The position numbers and the translations under genes were made by a program. A DNA stretch of 26,074 nucleotides from F23-B02 sp963610045 (GTDB taxonomy: Bacteria; Bacillota; Clostridia; Oscillospirales; Oscillospiraceae): positions 1 through 26,074 of the forward strand of contig CAVDMS010000016.1 of assembly GCA_963610045.1 (NCBI GenBank). The letters are read 5' to 3'. Positions 21,104-26,074 of the stretch are shown in pieces. Under the pieces are notes generated by a model. The model worked only from the letters and a program-made list of their open reading frames with translations. It was not told the DNA's origin and did no database searches. Positions within the stretch are counted from its first letter, which is position 1; each line of letters starts with the position of its first letter.

Positions 21104-22843
21104 ATGAAAAGAACATTGCTGACGGTAATAAGCGTGTGTCTGGTGCTGGCGGCGATATTCGGCATTTATGCCGGAGCCGTCGGACTTGACGACATATCCG
21201 CAATAGTCCGCTATACCAACAACCAGCGGCAGGTCGTCGCCCAGATAGCCGACGAGACGGAAAAGGGCGTCACCGAGCTTGAGGCGGAGGAGGAACAGCG
21301 CAAGCAGGACCTTCTCGAGGCTGCCGAAGGCTCCGTCGTCGAACAGGTCGGCGGCGACAAGCTTGCCGCAGGCGAGCGTGAGTACGAAGCGGGAAAGAAC
21401 AAGCTCGATGCCGGACAGAAGGAGTACGACGAGGGCAAGGCTCAGTACGACGCTGCCAAGGCGCTGTACGACGAGAAGCTCGCCGAGTACAACAACGCCT
21501 GCGAAAGGCTTGAGGAGGGCAAGGCTCAGCTTGCCGATGCCAAGGCGCAGCGTGACGCAGGGCAGAAGAAGCTCGACGAGGCGACCCCGGCGTACAACGA
21601 GCTGAAGGTCTACGTCGATCTCGCAAACGGCAAGGTCTACGAGCATACGAGATTCCTCGCAGACCCCATCGCAAAGCGCTACGGCTACGACAGCGTGGAG
21701 GCGGTGCTTGAGGCTTACGAGGCAGGACAGCAGCAGCTTGCCGACGCAAACGTTCAGATAGCCGCCGCCGAGAAGCAGATAGCCGACGGAGAGGCGCAGC
21801 TTGCCGACGCCAAGGTACAGCTCGACGAGGGCAAAAAGCAGCTCGACGCTGCCAAGGCGCAGCTCGACGAGGGCAAAAAGCAGCTTGACGACGGCAAGAG
21901 CAGACTTGATGCCGCAAAAGCGCAGCTTGACGCCGGACGCCGCACCGTGAGCGAGAGCGTCGAGAATCTTCAGGATGCGCTTGACGACCTCAAGGCATAC
22001 GACGACGCCGAGTCCAAGGTCAAGGCGGGCGTTGCCGAGCTTATGAAGATACCCGGCATCGCAGAGCAGGTCGAGGACGAGAGCGATTACCGCAGCGTCG
22101 TTGAAGCCGCAAGGAGCTTTATCGAGAGCAACAAGGACGGCGTCAACGCCGAAATGACCGTGCGCCAGCGGCTGTACGTCATGCTCATCGTCGCCTGCGC
22201 CGTCTGCGCCGCAGCGGGCGTTGCGGGCATCATAGCCTCGCTCACCCCCACGGGCGTAAGGCTTGCGACCTGCACAATAGCCTCCGTCGCAGCGGCGGCG
22301 CTGTCGGTCGGCTTTATGATCTACGGTCTCTTAAACGGCAGCCGCAGCTTTGCGTACTTCTACATGGATAAGCTCGGCAACGTTGCGGGAGACGGCAAGC
22401 TGCAATCTACGGCGCTGCTTATCGCCGCCGTCGCAGCTCTGTGTACCGCCGCACTTGCGCTGCTGTGCCGCAGCGTTTACAATAAGGTGCTTTTGGGCGT
22501 CGCTCAGATAGCCGGCGATGACGATATTGATGCCGAGGAAGCGCCCGTCGAGGTCGAGGAGCCTGCTCCCGAAAAGGAGCCCGCACCCGCCGTCGAGGAA
22601 AAGCCCGCAAAGAAGAAAAAGGCTCCCGCAAAGGCGAAAGCCCCCGCAAAGACCGAGGATCTTAAGGCCGAGGACGGCGGAATGAGCCTTGAGGAGCTTG
22701 CCGCCGAGACCCGGCGCTTAAACGAGGAAGCGACCCGCATGGAGGAAAACGCACGAAACGAGGAGCTTCTTCGTGCTCGCCGTGAGTACGAGGAGGCGAA
22801 AAAGCGCTTCGACGCTGCCCGCCGCAACCTCGGCGGAAAGTAA
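21104..22843 (+). CDS. Coiled-coil membrane protein paired with the MMPL transporter
   Basis: 579 residues; ATG at 21104 with AAAGGAAA. One N-terminal helix (5-26) is followed by a very long extracytoplasmic coiled coil (about 35-350) made of 7-residue units of the kind AQLDEGKKQLDAAK. The coil is interrupted near 165-205 by a segment with a Tyr/Val pattern that may be its hairpin tip. Then come three membrane helices (about 356-380, 386-409, 433-456) and a cytoplasmic tail with Glu/Pro and Lys/Ala/Pro stretches, ending in another short coiled coil. The G-K/Q-L-D periodicity resembles the hairpin inserted in YhgE/Pip and MMPL-associated proteins. At DNA level the repeats are partly exact (26 nt at 21818 recur 42 nt later). 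It may form a stalk or adaptor for the transporter. Function is inferred. Confidence 0.85.
   Translation: MKRTLLTVISVCLVLAAIFGIYAGAVGLDDISAIVRYTNNQRQVVAQIADETEKGVTELEAEEEQRKQDLLEAAEGSVVEQVGGDKLAAGEREYEAGKNKLDAGQKEYDEGKAQYDAAKALYDEKLAEYNNACERLEEGKAQLADAKAQRDAGQKKLDEATPAYNELKVYVDLANGKVYEHTRFLADPIAKRYGYDSVEAVLEAYEAGQQQLADANVQIAAAEKQIADGEAQLADAKVQLDEGKKQLDAAKAQLDEGKKQLDDGKSRLDAAKAQLDAGRRTVSESVENLQDALDDLKAYDDAESKVKAGVAELMKIPGIAEQVEDESDYRSVVEAARSFIESNKDGVNAEMTVRQRLYVMLIVACAVCAAAGVAGIIASLTPTGVRLATCTIASVAAAALSVGFMIYGLLNGSRSFAYFYMDKLGNVAGDGKLQSTALLIAAVAALCTAALALLCRSVYNKVLLGVAQIAGDDDIDAEEAPVEVEEPAPEKEPAPAVEEKPAKKKKAPAKAKAPAKTEDLKAEDGGMSLEELAAETRRLNEEATRMEENARNEELLRARREYEEAKKRFDAARRNLGGK
21790..21945 (+). 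repeat. Tandem 21/42-bp coding repeats in the coiled-coil gene
   Basis: Units encoding xQLDEGK/xQLDAAK alternate. A 26-nt block starting at 21818 recurs at 21860 with one change (42-nt period). Such repeats let the coil change length by whole heptads in frame. Confidence 0.75.
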
Positions 22844-22942
22844 GCGTTAAGGGCGGGCATACGCCCACGCACAAATGTTGTGCAGGCTCTTCTCGCCCGC
22901 TTAAAAGCGGCATAAGCCCTGTATAGTCCAAACATACATTAT

Positions 22943-22981
22943 AAAAATCTCGGTAATGCTCTGCGCATTGCCGAGATTTTT
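22943..22981 (+). terminator. Terminator of the MMPL operon
   Basis: 17-bp stem, 22943-22959 with 22965-22981, one G-T pair, loop TCTGC, ending in five Ts. It lies 100 nt after the stop of the coiled-coil gene. The gap 22844-22942 contains smaller hairpins (GGGCG/CGCCC, GCACAA/TTGTGC) of no known role. Confidence 0.85.
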
Positions 22982-23040
22982 ATGTTTTCGTCTGCACATC
23001 ACCGCCATTTTCATGCCTCCCCACCAGTGCAAAGCGACCG

Positions 23041-23055
23041 CCGCACTCATGCCTC
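23041..23055. repeat. Outer 15-bp inverted repeat, left
   Basis: CCGCACTCATGCCTC is the exact inverse complement of 24227-24241. It bounds the whole block of repeats plus IS30 element. It is also the tail flank of repeat copy E3. Confidence 0.88.
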
Positions 23056-23077
23056 CCTCTGACGAGGTAGGTGGGCA

Positions 23078-24038
23078 GGTTACAATACGAAGTGCAACAG
23101 TGGGGGCGGGGAAAAAGAAAGACAATACGCAAACCATAGTGTAAAATGTCAGTTACCACACAAACAAGAACACGAGGTGAGCGTATTGTCCTACACACAT
23201 TTTACACTGGATGAGCGAAAATATCTACAACAACTTTTGTCCGAAGGTCTTTCTTTTCGAAAAATTGCCGCTATCCTCGGCCGCAGCCCCTCTAGCGTCA
23301 GCCGTGAGGTAAAGCGTAACAGGGCAAAGTGGAAGCCACACCGCAAGCCGGGAAACACTTATTGGTATAATTACTGGCGTGCGCAAAACCTATATATCCG
23401 CCGCCGTCGGGAACACATCCGCATGGCTCTGAAGCCGGACGGCGAGGAGTGGAGCTACATCGTTTCAAGGCTGAAAAAGTATTGGGCGCCGGAGACGATA
23501 TGCGGGCGTTGGAGCAAGGAGCATCCCGACCGAAAGCCTCTTTGCGCATCCACTATCTACCGCTACATTCGGCTTGGCAGATTCCCGGCAATAAGCGAAA
23601 AGAGGCACCTCAGGCGGCACGGAAAGCGGCTTTGCTCAAGAAGTTCCAAGTATAACAGCATTCAGCCGGAACGGATCATTCCGCAGTGGCCGGAAGAAAT
23701 ACGCCTGCGGGCAAGGCTCGGCGACTGGGAGGGTGACACCGTGTACGGCGGCATTGGACACCGGCTCCGAGTTTGCGGAGTTTCGGGCGTTGGAGGCGAA
23801 GCTCAAGGCGCCGGTATATTTTGCCGAACCGCACAAGCCGTGGCAGCGAGGCACAAACGAGAACACGAACGATCTGCTGCGGTTCTTTTTTCCGAAGGGC
23901 TGTAATTTTCTTGAGGTCTCGCAAGAGACCGTAGACGAGGTCGTTGATCTGATCAACGACCGCCCCAGAAAATGTCTCGGTTGGCGCTCCCCGGCCGAAG
24001 TTTTCTTCGAAGAATGTGTTGCACTTGCTTGACTTTCC
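23078..24038 (+). mobile_element. Decayed IS30-family insertion sequence
   Basis: About 961 bp. The imperfect terminal inverted repeats share a perfect 10-bp core, AAGTGCAACA (23090-23099) and TGTTGCACTT (24017-24026). The outer 12 bases match only in part, so the exact ends are estimates. It encodes one disrupted transposase. IS30-family elements are usually 1.0-1.25 kb, so this copy has probably lost about 0.15-0.2 kb internally. Confidence 0.75.
23186..24032 (+). pseudogene. IS30-family transposase, internal deletion and frameshift
   Basis: The likely start is TTG at 23186 with GAGGTGA upstream (GTG at 23177 is also possible). The N-terminal part is intact: an IS30 helix-turn-helix (LSFRKIAAILGRSPSSVSREVKRN region), then REHIRMALKPDG, WAPETICGRW, and the first catalytic Asp in LGDWEGDTVYG. 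Near 23750 the frame shifts. The rest is read in another frame (to 24032): LDTGSEFAEFRAL with the second Asp, and RGTNENTNDLLRFFFPKG with the catalytic Glu, then LINDRPRKCLGWRSPAEVF. Between the first and second Asp roughly 50-60 residues of the RNase-H fold are missing. No active protein can be made from this copy. Confidence 0.88.
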
Positions 24039-24183
24039 GCCGTGTCAAAATCGTCAGATTTTGACGGAGGGAGAGATAACCTATCGCTCTTGTCGGCAGT
24101 TAAATATGCTCGCAAGGCAGCGAAGAAAATGAAGCTACAAAACCTAGCAACGCATTGAAAACACAAGAAAAATTGAAGGTTTT

Positions 24184-24235
24184 CTCTCCCTCAGTCGGCT
24201 ACGCTGGCAACTCCCTCGGAAGTGTAGAGGCATGA
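24184..24235 (+). repeat. Palindromic intergenic repeat, copy E4
   Basis: Head CTCTCCCTCAGTCGGC, inner hairpin loop ACGCTGG, CAACTCCCTCGGAAGTGTAG, tail GAGGCATGA. From CTCCCTCGGAAGTGTAGAGG onward it is identical to E1. It faces E3 head-to-head across a 108-nt spacer (24076-24183) in which I see nothing recognisable. Confidence 0.77.
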
Positions 24236-24241
24236 GTGCGG
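24227..24241. repeat. Outer 15-bp inverted repeat, right
   Basis: GAGGCATGAGTGCGG is the exact inverse complement of 23041-23055. From here to the rplQ terminator at 24348 I see no gene or signal. Confidence 0.88.
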
Positions 24242-24347
24242 ATGCAAGTTTACATTAAATCAGATCTGCGCCCTACTGCACTGCCGCATCGAGGATGTTT
24301 TAGAATACATCGACGAAGATTGATTCCATATCTGAATACCGGCACGC

Positions 24348-24378
24348 AAAAAAGCACCGCCAGAAGGCGGTGCTTTTT
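24348..24378 (-). terminator. Terminator after rplQ
   Basis: 13-bp stem, AAAAAGCACCGCC (24349-24361) with GGCGGTGCTTTTT (24366-24378), loop AGAA; on the minus strand it ends in a T-run, 13 nt after the rplQ stop. It ends the rpsD-rpoA-rplQ transcript, so rplM-rpsI need their own promoter. Confidence 0.92.
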
Positions 24379-24390
24379 CGTTTAATTTTT

Positions 24391-24732
24391 TCAGATGAGC
24401 TCGATGACTGCCATCTCCGCTGCATCGCCCCTGCGGGGTCCGATGCGGGTGATGCGGGTGTAGCCGCCGTTGCGGTCGGCATACTTCACGGACAGTTCGT
24501 CAAAGGTCTTCTTGGCAACGTCTTCACGGGTGATGAAGGACAGTGCCTGACGGTATGCCGCCAGATCCTTCTTCTTGCCAAGGCTTATCATCTTCTCGGC
24601 CATGGGTGCGATCTCTTTGGCACGGGTAACGGTGGTTTCCATACGGCCCTTGTCGAGCAGGTCGGTAACCTGCTGACGGAGCATTGCCATGCGCTGATCG
24701 GTGGGCTTGCCGAGTTTTCTTGTACCGGGCAT
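24391..24732 (-). CDS. rplQ: Large ribosomal subunit protein bL17
   Basis: 113 residues; ATG at 24732 with AAGGAGGAAAG. Typical bL17: RKLGKPTDQRMAMLRQ (family: KLGR.S.HR.A..R.L), LLDKGRMETTVTRAKEIAP, and C-terminal GGYTRITRIGPRRGDAAEMA. It sits near the peptide exit tunnel of the 50S subunit. It lies 23 nt after rpoA and ends at a strong terminator. Confidence 0.99.
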   Translation of the reverse strand: MPGTRKLGKPTDQRMAMLRQQVTDLLDKGRMETTVTRAKEIAPMAEKMISLGKKKDLAAYRQALSFITREDVAKKTFDELSVKYADRNGGYTRITRIGPRRGDAAEMAVIELI

Positions 24733-24755
24733 TTAGCTTTCCTCCTTCTTGAGAG

Positions 24756-25706
24756 TTACTGATTGTCCTCGTCCGCAAGTGACAGTCCCATCATGGCGAG
24801 CTTATGCTCTACCTCTTCGAGGGACTTGCGGCCGAGGTTGCGGACCTTTATCATCTCGTCCTGCGTTTTGGAGATGAGGTCCTCAACAGTATTGATGTTT
24901 GCACGCTTGAGGCAGTTGAAGCTTCTTACGGACAGATCCAGCTCCTCAATGGTCATTTCAAGAACCTTGTCACGCTGAGTCTCGACCTTCTCAACGACGG
25001 TGCTGTGACTGCCGATGGTGTCGCTCAGATCGGTGAACAGGGTAAAGAGATCCACGAGGATCTTTGCACCGAGAGACACTGCGTCTCTTGCGGTGATGGT
25101 CTTGTCCGTCCACACTTCGAGGGTCAGCTTGTCAAAGTCCGTCTGATTGCCGACACGGGTATTCTCGACGGAGTAATTGACTTTGATGACGGGAGTGTAG
25201 ATAGAATCAACGGGAATAGTTCCGATTGCATTCTGGGGGTTCTTGTTCTTGTCTGCGGACACATAGCCCCTGCCGTGATCGAAGGTCAGCTCCATGGAAA
25301 GAGCGCCGTCCGGTCCGAGAGTCGCTATGGGCTGATCCGGGTTGAGAACCTCCACCTCGCTGTCCGCCTTGATGTCGCCTGCGGTGACAACGCCCTCGCC
25401 TGCGGCTTCGATGTAAACGGTCTTGGGCTCCTCGCTGTGGAGACGGGCGATGATGCTCTTAACATTAAGAACGATCTCGGTCACGTCCTCCTTAACACCG
25501 GGGATGGTGGAAAACTCATGCTGTACACCGGCGATCTTGATGCTAGTGACGGCAGTGCCGGGCAGAGATGACAGAAGAACCCTGCGCAGAGAGTTACCAA
25601 GTGTCGTGCCGTAGCCGCGCTCCAACGGTTCGATTATATACTTGCCGTAGGAGCTGTCATTGGGAGTCTCGATGCACTCAATACGCGGCTTTTCTATTTC
25701 GATCAT
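24756..25706 (-). CDS. rpoA: RNA polymerase alpha subunit
   Basis: 316 residues from ATG at 25706, which has AAGGAGGG at the right distance and begins MIEIEKPRIECIE, the normal alpha N-terminus; a frame open to 25757 has no support. The N-terminal dimerisation domain has RGYGTTLGNSLRRVLLSSLPG. The C-terminal domain (about residue 240 onward) has SVRSFNCLKRANINTVEDL and RNLGRKSLEEV, the helices that contact UP-element DNA and activators. It lies between rpsD and rplQ as in nearly all Firmicutes. Confidence 0.99.
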   Translation of the reverse strand: MIEIEKPRIECIETPNDSSYGKYIIEPLERGYGTTLGNSLRRVLLSSLPGTAVTSIKIAGVQHEFSTIPGVKEDVTEIVLNVKSIIARLHSEEPKTVYIEAAGEGVVTAGDIKADSEVEVLNPDQPIATLGPDGALSMELTFDHGRGYVSADKNKNPQNAIGTIPVDSIYTPVIKVNYSVENTRVGNQTDFDKLTLEVWTDKTITARDAVSLGAKILVDLFTLFTDLSDTIGSHSTVVEKVETQRDKVLEMTIEELDLSVRSFNCLKRANINTVEDLISKTQDEMIKVRNLGRKSLEEVEHKLAMMGLSLADEDNQ

Positions 25707-25789
25707 ATTAAATATAACCCTCCTTATTAAGTTCGGCGCAAGATCTGCGCCCTGCATTTGTTCAGCTTACCAATTCGAGGGTATCTGTA

Positions 25790-26074
25790 TTACTTGGAGT
25801 ACAACTCGACGATGAGGTGCTCCTCGATGGGAAGGTCGATATCGTCACGAGCGGGTACCGCCGCAACCTTTGCGATCATGTTGGTTGCGTCGTACTCAAG
25901 CCACTTGGGTGCGGGACGGAAAGCATTTGCCTCAATGTTGGCCTTGATCTTCTCAATGCCGCGGCTGCTCTCTTTAAGGGTTATAACCATGCCGGGTTTT
26001 ACCTGATAGCTGGGAATGTTGACCTTGCGGCCGTTCACGGTGAAGTGACCGTGGCTGACCATCTGACGTGCTTC
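25790..26074 (-). CDS. rpsD: Small ribosomal subunit protein uS4, 5' part outside the window
   Basis: The last 94 residues are visible; the frame is open to the window edge (EARQMVSHGHFTVNGRKVNI at the start of the visible part). This is the S4 RNA-binding domain followed by the family C-terminus with PAPKWLEYD and the ending LPIEEHLIVELYSK. In many bacteria S4 represses its own operon. It is 83 nt upstream of rpoA; no terminator is seen in that gap. Confidence 0.98.
   Translation of the reverse strand, partial: EARQMVSHGHFTVNGRKVNIPSYQVKPGMVITLKESSRGIEKIKANIEANAFRPAPKWLEYDATNMIAKVAAVPARDDIDLPIEEHLIVELYSK

Larger units (their letters stand above)
23047..24075 (-). repeat. Palindromic repeat copy E3, interrupted by IS30
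   Basis: The left part (23047-23077) reads TCATGCCTCCCTCTGACGAG, then a GGTGG stretch. The right part (24039-24075) ends TTTTGACGGAGGGAGAG. Joined, they recreate the same tail-hairpin-head order as the other copies, so the IS entered in the middle of this repeat. Confidence 0.7.

Noticed and set aside
24076..24348. A tRNA or small gene before rplQ
   Set aside because: No cloverleaf or coding pattern was found; only repeat copy E4 and the inverted repeat are recognisable.

Overview
The window looks like chromosomal DNA from a GC-rich clostridial Firmicute, probably of the gut Oscillospiraceae/Ruminococcaceae kind. This is inferred from four things: the ribosomal clusters rpsD-rpoA-rplQ and rplM-rpsI on one strand, monoderm cell-envelope genes of dlt type, strong AGGAGG-like ribosome binding sites mixed with TTG and GTG starts, and short palindromic intergenic repeats typical of these genomes. 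Codons favour G or C in third position, which produces many long antisense frames that are not genes.

Layout. (1) 1-521: the 3' end of a cyclodeaminase-like gene, closed by a strong terminator. (2) 616-1062: a small TPR-like membrane protein. (3) 8534-1244, minus strand: a tightly packed six-gene envelope operon. In transcription order it encodes a membrane-anchored multi-Ig transglutaminase-like protein, a DltA-like adenylating ligase, an acyl carrier protein, an MBOAT acyltransferase, a DltD/SGNH-like protein and a lipoprotein. (4) 8736-10276, plus strand: divergent from that operon, an aspartate/glutamate racemase overlapping a radical SAM protein. (5) 10348-13525: asnS, then a three-gene overlapping run (YfbR-like nucleotidase, DUF896, AEC transporter). 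(6) 13674-14779: rplM-rpsI with a duplicated rpsI tail and terminator downstream. (7) 14988-23000: a TtcA-family gene, a lipoprotein, a PAP2 phosphatase, a CDF metal exporter, and a divergent MMPL transporter with a large coiled-coil membrane partner. (8) 23041-24241: a decayed IS30-family element inserted inside a palindromic repeat. (9) 24391-26074: rplQ, rpoA and the 3' part of rpsD.

How the parts may work together. The six-gene operon has every component of a D-alanylation-type pathway: activation on AMP, transfer to a carrier protein, membrane O-acyltransfer, and an extracytoplasmic DltD-like factor. It differs from classical dlt in gene order (ligase, carrier, MBOAT, DltD-like), in its leading transglutaminase gene, in a Cys where DltD proteins carry Ser, and in a likely Cys-to-Gly change in the ligase pocket. 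A divergently transcribed amino-acid racemase shares the control region, so a modified or alternative D-amino-acid decoration of the cell surface is a reasonable but unproven hypothesis.

The region between rplQ and rplM, where many Firmicutes carry ecfA1-ecfA2-ecfT-truA, holds about 9.6 kb of transport genes, repeats and IS remnants. Repeat-mediated change shows there in several ways: an 18-bp direct repeat around a 240-bp intergenic insert, two inverted pairs of a roughly 55-bp palindromic repeat, and the interrupted IS30 copy. No tRNA, rRNA or CRISPR array was found.
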